A stretch of DNA of 64,000 bases from Mesorhizobium loti CJ3sym (GCF_000472785.1 NZ_AXAL01000008.1:186001-250000); one strand, 5' to 3'; positions 19,760-29,992 are shown, counted from the stretch's first letter. A program made the numbers and translations. The notes: generated by a model not told the origin, from the sequence alone.

Positions 19760-20299
19760 TTGAGCGAGAGGGCGCTGGCGGAACGCTTCAACCAGGTGGT
19801 GCTGCCGCATCTGGGCGACGCGCTGGCGCTTGCCCGCTGGTTGACCGGCAATGCCGCCGACGCCGAGGATGTCGTCCAGGACGCCTGCATCAAGGCGCAT
19901 GCCGGCATATCGGGCTATGCCGGTGGTAACGCCCGCGCCTGGCTGCTGACCATCGTGCGCAACACCTCCTACACCTGGATGGCGCGCAACCGGCCCCGCG
20001 CCATGATGGCCGTCGGCGACCTCGGCGATCTCGACGACATGGCCGCGGCCCACGGCACCAGCCTGCCCGACGAGGACGGTCCGGAGGCGAGCCTGATCGC
20101 CAAGGCCGATACGGCGGCACTTGAAGCCGCGATCGCTGCCCTGCCGCAGCCCTATCGCGAAACGCTGGTGCTGCGTGACATCAACGGCCTCAGCTACCGC
20201 GAGATATCGGCCATGCTGACGGTGCCGATCGGCACGGTCATGTCGAGGCTCGCCCGCGCCCGTGGCCTGCTTGCGGCTGAACTGGGGAGAGCGTCATGA
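19760..20299 (+). CDS. ECF-type RNA polymerase sigma factor
   Basis: 179 residues from a TTG. The frame stays open back to 19505, but the upstream part is poor coding sequence and overlaps the small ORF; an ATG at 19634 is the alternative. Region 2 is visible in ARWLTGNAADAEDVVQDAC and region 4 in LPQPYRETLVLRDINGLSYREISAMLTVPIGTVMSRLARAR. It is translationally coupled (ATGA) to the downstream anti-sigma gene, so it is probably kept inactive until that partner is released. Confidence 0.83.
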   Translation: MSERALAERFNQVVLPHLGDALALARWLTGNAADAEDVVQDACIKAHAGISGYAGGNARAWLLTIVRNTSYTWMARNRPRAMMAVGDLGDLDDMAAAHGTSLPDEDGPEASLIAKADTAALEAAIAALPQPYRETLVLRDINGLSYREISAMLTVPIGTVMSRLARARGLLAAELGRAS

Positions 20300-21204
20300 C
20301 GCACGACGACGGACTGCCCAATGATCCCGAAGGTATCAGACTGATGATCCATGCCCTTGTTGATGGCGAGCTTGATGCGGCGGCCGCCCTTGCCGTCGAG
20401 CGCCGCATCGCCGCCGACCCGCAACTCGCCGCCGAGCATGCCCGCATAGTCGCCTTGCAAGGCGCCGTCAGCCGCTTGCCGCGCCCCGATGTCAGCGATG
20501 CCTTTCGAGCCCGCATCGCGGCGATCGGCATGGCCGGCATCGAACCGCCGGCGCCAGCCGAGGCGGCAGAGCAGCAGCGGGGCGCACCGTCGGCACTGCC
20601 GGGATTGATTTCGGTCGCTGGTGGTGGCCAGAGGCGCGACGCCGGAACACGACCCTCCCAAACGCGCGCACCGCCAAGGGCAGGCCGCTTCGGCTCGTTC
20701 GACTGGCGCGCCATGGCCGCGTCGATCATGATCAGCGCCGTGCTGGCCAGCGGGGCGACGCAATGGGTGATGCAAAGCGGCGTCGATGACGGCTTTGCCG
20801 CCGCGGTCGCCAGCGGCCACCGCCGCAGCCTGCTTGCGGCGAGCCCTATCGACATCGTCTCGTCCGACCGCCATACGGTGAAGCCTTGGCTCGATGCCCG
20901 CATCGGCGTCTCGCCGCCGGCACCGGATCTTGTCCAGGATGGCTACGCGCTGATCGGCGGCAGGGTCGAGGTGATATCAGGCCGGCCGGTGCCGGCGCTG
21001 GTCTACCGCCACCGCGAGCACCTGATCACGCTGGTCGCCGAACCGCAGCAGGGTGGCAAGACCACCCAGCCGGACGATCTTTCATCCGGCGGCTTCTCGA
21101 TGGTGCACTGGAGCGACGGCGCCTTCTCCTACTGGGCGATCTCCGACATGGAACGGCCCGAACTCGACGACTTCGTCGCCCGCTTCCGCAAGGCGGCGGT
21201 GTAG
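20296..21204 (+). CDS. Membrane anti-sigma factor
   Basis: 302 residues overlapping the sigma gene by four bases. The N-terminus (LMIHALVDGELDAAAALAVERRIAADPQL) is typical of anti-sigma domains. One transmembrane segment is seen at WRAMAASIMISAVLASGATQWVM, and the remaining ~150 residues would lie in the periplasm. The zinc-binding HxxxCxxC motif is not visible, so it is not a ZAS-type protein. The signal sensed is unknown. Confidence 0.83.
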   Translation: MTHDDGLPNDPEGIRLMIHALVDGELDAAAALAVERRIAADPQLAAEHARIVALQGAVSRLPRPDVSDAFRARIAAIGMAGIEPPAPAEAAEQQRGAPSALPGLISVAGGGQRRDAGTRPSQTRAPPRAGRFGSFDWRAMAASIMISAVLASGATQWVMQSGVDDGFAAAVASGHRRSLLAASPIDIVSSDRHTVKPWLDARIGVSPPAPDLVQDGYALIGGRVEVISGRPVPALVYRHREHLITLVAEPQQGGKTTQPDDLSSGGFSMVHWSDGAFSYWAISDMERPELDDFVARFRKAAV

Positions 21205-21295
21205 TGGCCACGCCGCCCCGTTACTGATCCCAGCTCTCCAGCGGGTTCTCCGACCCAAGCTGTCGGTTTGCAAGCAGCTGGCGCCCCTTCAGAAT

Positions 21296-21331
21296 ATAAC
21301 TTTACAAATATAAAAAATTATGTGAAGTTAT
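21296..21331. promoter_or_regulatory. Candidate operator upstream of the CUT2 sugar operon
   Basis: ATAACTTTAC at 21296-21305 and GTGAAGTTAT at 21322-21331 form an inverted repeat with one mismatch around a 16-base AT-rich spacer. It lies just before the first operon gene and stands out as AT-rich in GC-rich DNA. The RpiR-type regulator encoded in the same operon is the likely binder. Confidence 0.5.
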
Positions 21332-21349
21332 GTTTATTGAAGGGTCCAA

Positions 21350-22339
21350 ATGACAACCAACCGTTTCGCCACCCGCCTTAACTCCTTTGCCTCGCGGCCG
21401 CAGGCCGAATGGCCGGATCTCACAGGCAAGCCGTCATTGATGCAGATGGCCACACGAGCCGCCAAGGTTGCGGGGCTGACAGATCTTGATCTCAATTTTC
21501 CCGACCATGTCGGTGAAAAGCCGACGGAAATTAGCCGCAAACTCGGCGATCTCGGCCTTTCCATCAATGGCTTCGCCATGCGCTACTACTCTAATCCGGC
21601 CTTCAAGCTCGGCGCTTTCACCAATCCCGATCCAGCGGTGCGCCGCGAGGCCATCGACATGACCAAGGCCGGCATCGATGCCGTGCGCGAGGCCGGCGCC
21701 AGCCTGATGACGTTGTGGCTAGGCCAGGATGGCTTCGACTACGCCTTCCAGGCGCATTATGCGACGTTGTGGCAACACGAAATCGATGGGATTGGTGAAG
21801 TTGCCTCGCATGACCCCGATTGTCAGATCAGCCTCGAATACAAGCCGAACGAGCCGCGCTCCTATAGCCTGATGCCGGACGCAGCGACGACGCTGCTGGC
21901 GATCCGCGATGTAGGCCTGCCCAATCTCGGCGTCACACTCGATTTCGCCCATGTGCTTTATGCCGACGAACAGCCGGCCTTCGCCGCCGCCCTGGTGGCC
22001 CGCCACAGCAAGCTGCTCGGCGTGCATCTCAATGACGGCTACGCCAAGCGCGACGACGGGCTGATGGTCGGCGCGGTGCACACGCTGCAGACGATCGAGC
22101 TGCTGCGCCAGATCCGCCGCGACGGCTACACCGGCGCCATCTATTTCGACACCTTTCCCGACATGACCGGGCTCGACCCGGTGCATGAGTGCGAGGTCAA
22201 CATCGCCACCGTCAAGCGCATGCTGCGCGTCGTCGACCGGCTGGACCAGGACAACCGCCTGTCCGCCGCCATGGACAGCCAGGACGCGGTGACGTCGCAG
22301 GCCATCATCCAGGAAATCATGCTCGGGCCGGACAGCTGA
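21350..22339 (+). CDS. Sugar phosphate isomerase/epimerase (AP endonuclease 2-type TIM barrel)
   Basis: 329 residues. The barrel strands carry metal and substrate residues in SLEYKPNEPRSY (Glu), VTLDFAHVL (Asp/His), GVHLNDG (His) and FDTFPD. The family interconverts keto and aldo sugars or related polyols. It starts the operon with a ribose-type transporter and a ribokinase, so it probably isomerises the imported sugar. The substrate is not visible. Confidence 0.8.
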   Translation: MTTNRFATRLNSFASRPQAEWPDLTGKPSLMQMATRAAKVAGLTDLDLNFPDHVGEKPTEISRKLGDLGLSINGFAMRYYSNPAFKLGAFTNPDPAVRREAIDMTKAGIDAVREAGASLMTLWLGQDGFDYAFQAHYATLWQHEIDGIGEVASHDPDCQISLEYKPNEPRSYSLMPDAATTLLAIRDVGLPNLGVTLDFAHVLYADEQPAFAAALVARHSKLLGVHLNDGYAKRDDGLMVGAVHTLQTIELLRQIRRDGYTGAIYFDTFPDMTGLDPVHECEVNIATVKRMLRVVDRLDQDNRLSAAMDSQDAVTSQAIIQEIMLGPDS

Positions 22340-22383
22340 GGCGCCGGCCGGGCAACACATCGTTTCAACAAGGGAGGAATACA

Positions 22384-23442
22384 ATGAAACTTCTGCTCGC
22401 CACCGCAACCGCCGCGCTCATGGCGCTTTCGATCGGCTCGGCTTTCTCGGCCGATCTCGCGCCGCTCAATTCCGACACCGAGAAGGACCGCATCGACTGG
22501 TCGCAGCTCGATGCCAAGTTCGGCGCGTTCCCCAAGCTGCCCGACGGCACCAAGGCGGGCGCGGTGTCCAAGACGCTGACCAATGAATACTGGCGTTCGC
22601 TGGGCGAGGGCTACAAGGCATTCGGCGAAAAGGTCAAGGTGCCCGTCGTCTATCAAGCAGCGCAAAGCGAAGGCGACCAGCTCGGCCAGCTCACCATCGC
22701 CGAGGGCCTGATCACACAGGGCTACAGCGTGCTGCTCGTCTCGCCGCAGACCGACGCCAATCTGCAGCCGATCATGGAACAGGCCAAGGCCGCCAACGTG
22801 CCTGTGGTCAATGTCAACGACGCCGTCATCCCGCAGGCCGAGCACTATGTCGGCAATGTGCAGCGCGACAATGGCGTGCGCGTCGCCAAATGGTTCATCA
22901 AGAACCGCCCGGACGGCGGCAAGGTCGCCATTGTCGAGGGCCAGGCCGGCGTCTATGCCGCCGTGCAGCGCACCGACGGCTTCAAGTCTACGATCACAGC
23001 TGCCGGCAAGTTCCAGGTCGTCGCCAGCGTTCCTGGCAACTGGGATCGCCAGACCTCCTATGACGCGGCCACCAACATCCTGCAGCAGCATCCCGACCTG
23101 ATCGGCTTCTATGCCAACAATGACGGCATGGCGCTGGGCATCGTCGAGGCGGTCAAGGCCGCCGGGCTTCAGGACAAGGTCGCCGTCTTCGGCACCGACG
23201 GCATCTCCGACGCCTACGCCTCGATCCGCGCCGGCGAACTCACCGGCACGGTCGACTCGTTCCCGGTGCTGACCGGCGAAGTGGCGCTGGAATCGGCGCT
23301 GCGGCTGGTCGCCGGGCAGAAGCTGCCGCGCGTCGTCGCCACGCCACAGGCGCTGATCACCAAGGACAATGCCGACCGTTATTCCGGCAACGGCGACGCG
23401 GTACGCAAGGCACTGCTCGAGGACGCGGCAGCGGGCAACTAG
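22384..23442 (+). CDS. Sugar ABC transporter substrate-binding protein (CUT2/ribose type)
   Basis: 352 residues with a signal peptide (MKLLLATATAALMALSIGSAFS). The two-lobed periplasmic binding-protein pattern is visible: ANVPVVNVNDAV, VAIVEGQAGVYAAVQRTDGF and GFYANNDGMALG. The start has GGGAGG upstream. It delivers sugar to the downstream ATPase and permease. Confidence 0.87.
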   Translation: MKLLLATATAALMALSIGSAFSADLAPLNSDTEKDRIDWSQLDAKFGAFPKLPDGTKAGAVSKTLTNEYWRSLGEGYKAFGEKVKVPVVYQAAQSEGDQLGQLTIAEGLITQGYSVLLVSPQTDANLQPIMEQAKAANVPVVNVNDAVIPQAEHYVGNVQRDNGVRVAKWFIKNRPDGGKVAIVEGQAGVYAAVQRTDGFKSTITAAGKFQVVASVPGNWDRQTSYDAATNILQQHPDLIGFYANNDGMALGIVEAVKAAGLQDKVAVFGTDGISDAYASIRAGELTGTVDSFPVLTGEVALESALRLVAGQKLPRVVATPQALITKDNADRYSGNGDAVRKALLEDAAAGN

Positions 23443-23501
23443 GCGGGCGAGCATGCCGGTCAGGGCAATTGCCCGGCCGGCACCTCGCTGGAGGCGAACC
23501 A

Positions 23502-25025
23502 ATGTCTGTCCGTTTGCAATTCGACGGCATTTCCAAGGTATTTCCGGCCGTCAAAGCGCTCTCCGGCGTGTCCTTCTCGGTTGGGGCCGGTGAAATCCAC
23601 GGCCTTCTCGGCGAAAATGGCGCCGGCAAGTCGACGCTGCTGCGCATCCTTTCGGGTGTGTACCGCCCGACTTCGGGAAGCGTCCTCATCGACGGCAAGG
23701 CGGTGACGCTTGCCAACCCGGTCGCGGCGCGGGCGGCCGGCGTTGCCATGATCCACCAGGAATTGCAGCAGGTGCCGCGTCTCAGCGTCGCCCAGAACAT
23801 GTTTCTTGGCCATCCGCTGACACGCGGCGGCATTTTCGTTGCAAGGCGCGAGCAGGAGCGCCGCGCTGCGGAAGCGCTTGCCGCCATTGATCCGTCCATC
23901 AATCCGTCGGCACCGCTTGGCACTCTGAAAGTGGCGCAGCGGCAGATCGTCGAAATCGCCCGGGCGCTGCTCGACCGCGCCCGCATCGTTGCCATGGACG
24001 AACCGACATCGAGCCTAACGCCGAGCGAGTTCGAACGGCTGGCGGAAGTCGTCAAAGGGCTGGCGCGTGACGGCGTTGCCGTCGTCTATGTCTCGCACAA
24101 GCTGGACGAGGTGTTCGGCATCTGCCAGCGCGCCACCATCATGCGCGACGGCGTGGTGGTCGATTCCGTCGATCTTAAGAGTCTTTCGGAGAAAGCGGTC
24201 GTGGCGATGATGGTCGGGCGCGAACTGGCGCAAGAACAACATCACTCCCATGCCACCAGCGAGGTCATGCTCAGCGTGCGCGGCCTAGCCTCGGCGACAA
24301 AGGTCCGCGACGTCTCGTTCGACCTGCATCGTGGCGAGGTGCTGGGCATTGCCGGCCTTGTCGGGTCCGGCCGCACCGAATTGCTGCGGCTTCTGGCGGG
24401 CGCCGATCGCACTACCGCCGGCACGATCTCGCTCGATGGCAAGGCGATGCGCTTATCCAGCCCTCGCGCTGCGATCGCCGCCGGGATCGGCCTTGTGCCG
24501 GAAGAGCGCAAGCGCGAAGGCATCGTGCCGTTGCGGTCGATCACAAGCAACATGGCGCTGGCCTCAATGGGCGTGTTCGCGCCGCGCGGCGTCATCGACC
24601 ATGGCCGGCTGAAACTGGTGGCGGTGCAAAAGATGAAGCGCGTGAACCTGCGGCCCTTCCTGCTCGACCGGCCGATCCGGCTGTTCAGCGGCGGCAACCA
24701 GCAGAAGGCGATCATCGGCCGCTGGCTGGCGGCGGGCACGCGCGTCCTGCTGTTCGACGAGCCGACGCGCGGCATCGATGTCGGCGCCAAGTCGGAAATC
24801 TACCATTTGATCGAGGAACTCGCCGCGGAAGGCCATTGCGTCATCGTCGTCTCTTCGGAACTTCCCGAAGTGATCCGGCTGGCCGACCGCGTGCTGGTGA
24901 TGCGCGACGGCACGGTCGCCGCTGAACTCGGCAAGGCTGATCTCTCCGAACAGGCGATCGCGGCGCACGCCATTCCGCAAACGCAGACGGCGGCCGGCAA
25001 CGCCGCGGGGCAAGACAATAGGTGA
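23502..25025 (+). CDS. Sugar ABC transporter ATP-binding protein (RbsA-type, two ABC modules)
   Basis: 507 residues with two fused ATPase modules. The first has Walker A GENGAGKST and Walker B RIVAMDEPTSSL. The second has the degenerate Walker A GLVGSGRTE, the signature FSGGNQQK and Walker B VLLFDEPTRGID. This tandem layout defines CUT2 transporters. The 3' end lies against the permease start. Confidence 0.92.
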   Translation: MSVRLQFDGISKVFPAVKALSGVSFSVGAGEIHGLLGENGAGKSTLLRILSGVYRPTSGSVLIDGKAVTLANPVAARAAGVAMIHQELQQVPRLSVAQNMFLGHPLTRGGIFVARREQERRAAEALAAIDPSINPSAPLGTLKVAQRQIVEIARALLDRARIVAMDEPTSSLTPSEFERLAEVVKGLARDGVAVVYVSHKLDEVFGICQRATIMRDGVVVDSVDLKSLSEKAVVAMMVGRELAQEQHHSHATSEVMLSVRGLASATKVRDVSFDLHRGEVLGIAGLVGSGRTELLRLLAGADRTTAGTISLDGKAMRLSSPRAAIAAGIGLVPEERKREGIVPLRSITSNMALASMGVFAPRGVIDHGRLKLVAVQKMKRVNLRPFLLDRPIRLFSGGNQQKAIIGRWLAAGTRVLLFDEPTRGIDVGAKSEIYHLIEELAAEGHCVIVVSSELPEVIRLADRVLVMRDGTVAAELGKADLSEQAIAAHAIPQTQTAAGNAAGQDNR

Positions 25026-25030
25026 CTGAT

Positions 25031-25999
25031 ATGTCGCAGACCACTCTGGTGCAGCCTCGGACTGAATTCTTGCGCGGGTTTTCCATGCGCGATGCAGGCA
25101 CGCTGATCGGGCTTGTCGTGATCCTCGGCGTTTTCGGGGCGCTCGTGCCCGGCTTCTTCGCCGAGCGCAACCTGATCAACATCCTGCAGCAGTCGAGCAT
25201 CAACGCCTGCCTGGCGCTGGGCATGACGCTGGTCATCATCTCCGGCGGCATCGACCTTTCGGTCGGACCGACGGCGGCACTTTCGGCGGTCATCTCGGCC
25301 TCGATGATGGTTGCCGGCGTGCCGTTCCCGCTGGCCATCGCCGCCGGCTTTGCCATCGGCATGCTTTGCGGCCTAGTCAACGGTATCCTCGTCGCCTATG
25401 TCGGGTTGCAGCCCTTCATCGTCACGCTGGGAACGCTCAGCACCTACAGGGCGCTGGCGCTGATCTATACAGGCGGCAATCCGGTGCTTGGCCTACCCCC
25501 TAGTTTCCGCGCCATCTTCAACGGCTCGCTGTTCGGCCTGCCGCTGGCGGTCATCATCGTCGCGGTGGTGGCGATCATTGCCTGGATCGTGCTGAAGAAG
25601 ACGCCGTTCGGCGAATACCTGCTGGCGGTCGGCGGCAATGAGGAGGCGGCCTACATCGCCGGTGTGCCGATCGCCCGCACGAAGATCGCCGCCTACATGA
25701 TCTCGGGCCTGCTGGCCGCACTCGCGGCGCAGATCCTGATCGGGCGCCTTGGCGCCGCCGAACCCATTCTCGGCAATCTCTGGGAACTCGACGCCATCGC
25801 GGCGGCGGCCATCGGTGGCGCATCACTGATGGGCGGCAAGGGCAGTGTTATCGGCACCATCCTTGGCGCCGTCATCCTTGGCGCCATGCGAAACGGTTTG
25901 ACGCTGATGAACGTGCAGTCCTTCTATCAGCTTCTGGCAACTGGTCTTATAATCCTCGCCGCGATGCTTATCGATCGCGTGACGAGGGGGCGTGGATGA
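25031..25999 (+). CDS. Sugar ABC transporter permease (RbsC-type)
   Basis: 322 residues, strongly hydrophobic. The motif GMTLVIISGGIDLSVG is diagnostic of the RbsC/XylH family. The ATG at 25031 is favoured over a GTG at 25022 because AGGTGA lies five bases upstream. It overlaps the next gene by ATGA. Confidence 0.89.
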   Translation: MSQTTLVQPRTEFLRGFSMRDAGTLIGLVVILGVFGALVPGFFAERNLINILQQSSINACLALGMTLVIISGGIDLSVGPTAALSAVISASMMVAGVPFPLAIAAGFAIGMLCGLVNGILVAYVGLQPFIVTLGTLSTYRALALIYTGGNPVLGLPPSFRAIFNGSLFGLPLAVIIVAVVAIIAWIVLKKTPFGEYLLAVGGNEEAAYIAGVPIARTKIAAYMISGLLAALAAQILIGRLGAAEPILGNLWELDAIAAAAIGGASLMGGKGSVIGTILGAVILGAMRNGLTLMNVQSFYQLLATGLIILAAMLIDRVTRGRG

Positions 26000-26871
26000 C
26001 CTTGAGCGGGCTGGACCTGAAAGCGGTAGGACCACGCATCCGCATGATGATGCCGCATCTCACCCCGCTGGAGGCGAAGGTGGTGGAAACCGTCTTCGGC
26101 CGTCGAGGCTTCGACGAAAGCATTCCGCTGAAGCAGATCGCCGAGGAAGCCGGCGTGTCCGAGGCGATGGTGGTCAAGATCGCCAAGAAGCTCGGCTTCT
26201 CCGGCTACCGGGACTTTCGTACCGCCGTTTATGAGTACAGCCGCCTGCCGACCGCCGAGATGCACCAGGAACTATCGTCGGACGACAGTTCCGCGGAGAT
26301 CGTGCAGAAGGTGTTCCGCACCTCCATCCAGGCGCTGGAGGAGACGCTGGCGATCCTCGACATGAAGGATTTCGACCGCGCCGCGGAACTGCTCTACCGC
26401 GCCGGTACCCGCGACTTCTATGGCGTCGGCGGCTCGGCACAGATCGCGCGCGATGTCTCGCACAAGTTCCTGCGCATCGGCATTCGCACGAATGTCTATG
26501 ACGATTCCCACATGATGCTGATGTCGGCCTCGTTGCTTGGCGCTGACGACATCGCGGTCGGGTTCTCGCATTCGGGCAACACATCGGCGGTTATCGACGC
26601 CATCCAGTTGGCGCGCAAGAACGGCGCGCGCACACTGGCCATTACCAATTACGACAACTCGCCGCTGGCTGCGGTTGCTGACATCGTGCTGTGCTCGACC
26701 GCCCAGGGGTCGCCGCTGATGGGAGAGAACGCCGCGGCGCGTATCGCCCAGCTCAATATTCTCGATGCGCTATTCGTGGCCGTGGCCCAGCGCGACTACC
26801 AGGCGGCTGAACGCAATCTCGGCCGGACTATGTCGGCGGTCACATCGAAACGCAAAGACCGGGGCTCATGA
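25996..26871 (+). CDS. RpiR/MurR-family transcriptional regulator with SIS domain
   Basis: 291 residues. The N-terminal helix-turn-helix is at about 17-75 (LTPLEAKVVETVFG...IAEEAGVSEAMVVKIAKKLG) and a sugar isomerase (SIS) domain is at about 125-250 (FYGVGGSAQIARDV, GFSHSGNTSAVIDAI). Such regulators respond to a phosphosugar, here probably the product of the neighbouring kinase or isomerase. Confidence 0.87.
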   Translation: MTLSGLDLKAVGPRIRMMMPHLTPLEAKVVETVFGRRGFDESIPLKQIAEEAGVSEAMVVKIAKKLGFSGYRDFRTAVYEYSRLPTAEMHQELSSDDSSAEIVQKVFRTSIQALEETLAILDMKDFDRAAELLYRAGTRDFYGVGGSAQIARDVSHKFLRIGIRTNVYDDSHMMLMSASLLGADDIAVGFSHSGNTSAVIDAIQLARKNGARTLAITNYDNSPLAAVADIVLCSTAQGSPLMGENAAARIAQLNILDALFVAVAQRDYQAAERNLGRTMSAVTSKRKDRGS

Positions 26872-27767
26872 CGCCGTCGACAACCCCACTCGTCACTGTC
26901 TTCGGCAGCCTGCACTATGACATCATGGTCGACGCCCCCGACCGACCGCGCAAGGGCGAGACGGTGACCGGTCATGCCTGGCATCCGAAATGCGGCGGCA
27001 AGGGCAGCAACCAAGCGGTGTCGGCGGCGCGCGCCGGGGTGCGCGCGGCGATGATCGGAGCGATCGGCGACGACGATTTCGGGCGAGCGCTGCTGGCCAA
27101 TCTCGACCGTGCCAAAGTCGACCGCCGCTTCGTGCGGGTGGCGCCTGGCACGGGTTCCGGCATGAGCGTTGCGATCTTCGACGCCGGCGGCGACTATGGT
27201 GCGGTGATCGTCTCGGGCAGCAATTTGACCCTCGGTGAAGCCGACATTGCTTCCTCCGCTGAATTGGTGGCCCAAACAGCGGTGCTGCTTCTGCAGAACG
27301 AAGTGCCGGAAGCCGCCAACATTGCCGCCGCGCGCGCGGTGAAGGCAAAGGGAGGCCGCGTGCTTCTCAACGCAGCACCGGCGCGCGCGCTATCCGTTGA
27401 ATTGACCGCACTGGTTGATATCCTCGTCGTCAACGCCATTGAGGCCGAATTCCTGGCCGGCGTGGCGGTGGTCGAAACGCTGGACGGCGCCGCGCAAGCT
27501 GCGAGACAGTTGGTCGATATCTACCCGGTTGCGATCGTCACGGCGGGCGGCGAGGGTGTCGCCTGCTGCGCGCGGACCGGCGAAGCCTTCGCGTTGCCGG
27601 CCATCCCGGTCAAGGTCGCCAGCACGCATGGCGCGGGCGATGAATTCGTTGGCGCTCTGGCTGCGGGTCTTGCCCGTGGAGTGGACATCCAGGCAGCCGT
27701 CACCACCGCCAATGCTGCTTCTGCCCTGCTGGTCTCCATGCCGGAGGCCGAGCGAAACCGCATCTGA
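26868..27767 (+). CDS. Ribokinase-like PfkB-family carbohydrate kinase
   Basis: 299 residues. The PfkB signature 1 GGKGSNQAVSAARAG and the catalytic motif THGAGDEFVGALAAGLARG (Asp in GAGD) are visible, as in ribokinase. It overlaps the regulator by ATGA. It phosphorylates the imported sugar; ribose is only one possibility. Confidence 0.86.
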   Translation: MTPSTTPLVTVFGSLHYDIMVDAPDRPRKGETVTGHAWHPKCGGKGSNQAVSAARAGVRAAMIGAIGDDDFGRALLANLDRAKVDRRFVRVAPGTGSGMSVAIFDAGGDYGAVIVSGSNLTLGEADIASSAELVAQTAVLLLQNEVPEAANIAAARAVKAKGGRVLLNAAPARALSVELTALVDILVVNAIEAEFLAGVAVVETLDGAAQAARQLVDIYPVAIVTAGGEGVACCARTGEAFALPAIPVKVASTHGAGDEFVGALAAGLARGVDIQAAVTTANAASALLVSMPEAERNRI

Positions 27768-27870
27768 TGGCCCCGCTCTTCTGGCCGCCAGACATCGGTC
27801 ATCGTCGCGCATCCTTGCCGTCGCTGCCGAATTCCGCTAAGGCGCGCCTTTGTCGCCGGGGAGCAGAAGC

Positions 27871-28368
27871 TTGAACGACCAACGCGCCGACGTCGCCATC
27901 ATCATGGGCAGCCAGTCCGACTGGGCGACGATGCGCCAGGCCGCCGAAACCCTTGAGGCGCTGGGCATCCCGCACAAACGGCTGATCATATCAGCGCATC
28001 GCACGCCCGACCGGCTCTACGACTTCGCCAAGGGCGCCAAGGCGGCCGGCTACAAGGTCATTATTGCCGGCGCCGGCGGTGCGGCGCATCTGCCTGGCAT
28101 GACGGCGGCGATGACGCCGCTGCCGGTGTTCGGCGTGCCGGTGGAATCGAAGGCCCTGTCGGGGCAGGATTCGCTGCTTTCCATCGTCCAGATGCCGGCC
28201 GGCATTCCGGTGGGCACGCTGGCCATCGGCAAGGCAGGCGCGGCCAACGCCGCCCTGCTGGCCGCCGCCGTGCTGGCTCTCTATGACGACAAGCTTGCCC
28301 AGCGCCTCGATGCCTGGCGCGCCGCGCAGACCGCCAAGGTCGCCGCTGAACCGACGGACACGCCGTGA
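27871..28368 (+). CDS. purE: N5-carboxyaminoimidazole ribonucleotide mutase
   Basis: 165 residues from a TTG preceded by GGGGAG (another TTG at 27850 is possible). Motifs [22 protein letters not shown] and [14 protein letters not shown] are invariant in class I PurE. It acts in purine synthesis, moving the N5-carboxylate to C4 of the ring. It overlaps purK by four bases. Confidence 0.93.
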   Translation: MNDQRADVAIIMGSQSDWATMRQAAETLEALGIPHKRLIISAHRTPDRLYDFAKGAKAAGYKVIIAGAGGAAHLPGMTAAMTPLPVFGVPVESKALSGQDSLLSIVQMPAGIPVGTLAIGKAGAANAALLAAAVLALYDDKLAQRLDAWRAAQTAKVAAEPTDTP

Positions 28369-29441
28369 GCCTGCCCGCCGGATCGACGATCGGCATCATT
28401 GGCGGCGGCCAGCTTGGCCGCATGCTGGCAATGGCCGCCGCGCGCCTCGGCTACCGCACCGTGGTGCTGGAACCGCAAGCGGATTGCCCGGCCGCTCAGG
28501 TCGCCAACCGGCAGATAACAGCCGCCTATGACGACCCGGCTGCTCTCGCCGAACTGGCCGCAGTGAGCGCTGTCGTTACCTACGAGTTCGAGAACGTGCC
28601 CGTTGCAGCGGCAGAAGCCCTCGCCGCCAGGGTTCCGGTCTATCCGCCGGTGCGGGCGCTGGACGTGGCACAGGACCGGGTCGGCGAAAAAAAATTCCTC
28701 AATGGCATCGGCATCGCCACCGCCGATTTCCGTTCGGTCGACACCGACGATGATCTGACGGCGGCGCTGAAGGCGTTCGGCGGCAGCGGCATCCTGAAGA
28801 CGCGGCGCATGGGCTATGACGGCAAGGGCCAGCGCGTCTTTCGCAAAATGGAAGCCGGCGGCTTTGCCGGCACCTGCGAGGCGATGGGCAATGTGCCGCT
28901 GATCCTGGAAAGCTTCGTGCCGTTCGAGCGCGAGATATCCGTGATCGCCGCGCGGGGGCTGGATGGCGCGGTCACTGCCTATGATCCAGCCGAGAATGTC
29001 CACCGAAACGGCATTCTCCACACCTCGACCCTGCCGGCCGCCATCAACTCCAAAACGGCTGACGCGGCGCGGGCGGCGGCAGGGAAGATCCTGTCGGCGC
29101 TCGATTATGTCGGCGTCATCGGTGTCGAGTTCTTCGTGCTGGCCGACGGTTCGCTGCTGGCCAACGAGATCGCACCGCGCGTCCACAATTCCGGCCACTG
29201 GACCGAGGCAGCCTGCACCATCTCGCAATTCGAACAGCATATCCGCGCCGTCGCCGGCCTGCCGCTGGGCAGCCCGGGCCGCCATTCCGATTGCGTGATG
29301 GAGAACCTTATCGGCGACGACGTGCTGCGCGGCCCAGCCCTGCTCGCCGAGCCCGACCTGATCCTGCATCTCTACGGCAAGGCGGAGGCGCGGCCTGGCC
29401 GCAAGATGGGCCACTTCACCCGCATCAGCCGCCGACCTTAG
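28365..29441 (+). CDS. purK: N5-carboxyaminoimidazole ribonucleotide synthase
   Basis: 358 residues. ATP-grasp enzyme making N5-CAIR from AIR, bicarbonate and ATP. It opens [24 protein letters not shown] and contains [12 protein letters not shown] and the metal-binding [14 protein letters not shown]. It forms a coupled purE-purK pair. Confidence 0.95.
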   Translation: MSLPAGSTIGIIGGGQLGRMLAMAAARLGYRTVVLEPQADCPAAQVANRQITAAYDDPAALAELAAVSAVVTYEFENVPVAAAEALAARVPVYPPVRALDVAQDRVGEKKFLNGIGIATADFRSVDTDDDLTAALKAFGGSGILKTRRMGYDGKGQRVFRKMEAGGFAGTCEAMGNVPLILESFVPFEREISVIAARGLDGAVTAYDPAENVHRNGILHTSTLPAAINSKTADAARAAAGKILSALDYVGVIGVEFFVLADGSLLANEIAPRVHNSGHWTEAACTISQFEQHIRAVAGLPLGSPGRHSDCVMENLIGDDVLRGPALLAEPDLILHLYGKAEARPGRKMGHFTRISRRP

Positions 29442-29453
29442 CCCGAAAAGGGC

Positions 29454-29879
29454 CTATTGCACCTCGTCGCTATCCTGGTCGGGACTGGCGCAACTCGCAT
29501 CGCCTTCCTCGCAATTGGCAGAGGCGGCGAGCTGCTTGATGCGCTCATTGGTCAGCCTGGTCAGGCACTGCGAAACCTCCATCGCATGGATGGACCCGCC
29601 GGCGCTGGCAGCGGTGGTATGCGCGCATTCGGCATCGCGGAAGCTGATCCAGGCACGCTGCGCGGCCTGCATCAATGCCTTGCCGTCGGCATCATCCGAA
29701 CTGATCAGGTTCTGATAGGCCTTGTTGAGCCTGGCATCGGCGGCCTGATAATCCTCACCGGCGCAGATGTTCATCATCTGCTGGCCGTCGTCGGAGCGGT
29801 CGCATTCCTGCGCGCGGGCAAGCGATGCTCCCGCCAGCAAGACAAGGCAGGCAGACAGCAATATTGCGCGCATGGTCAT
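29454..29879 (-). CDS. LprI-like (DUF1311) secreted small protein
   Basis: 141 residues with a signal peptide (MTMRAILLSACLVLLAGASLARA). The mature part has the LprI family pattern with cysteines (QECDRS, NICAGEDYQAADARLNKAY, AWISFRDAECAH, MEVSQCLTRLTNERIKQL). Known members inhibit lysozyme; the role here is untested. The gene converges on purK with a 12-base gap. Confidence 0.78.
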   Translation of the reverse strand: MTMRAILLSACLVLLAGASLARAQECDRSDDGQQMMNICAGEDYQAADARLNKAYQNLISSDDADGKALMQAAQRAWISFRDAECAHTTAASAGGSIHAMEVSQCLTRLTNERIKQLAASANCEEGDASCASPDQDSDEVQ

Positions 29880-29992
29880 CCCCAAATCACTTGAACCCAA
29901 GGCATCATCCCAGCCCGCCCGGGACCGTGCAATGCCGAGGGAGCCGACATGGCGGATATTTGATGATATCAGGACATGGAGCATGCTTGCGG

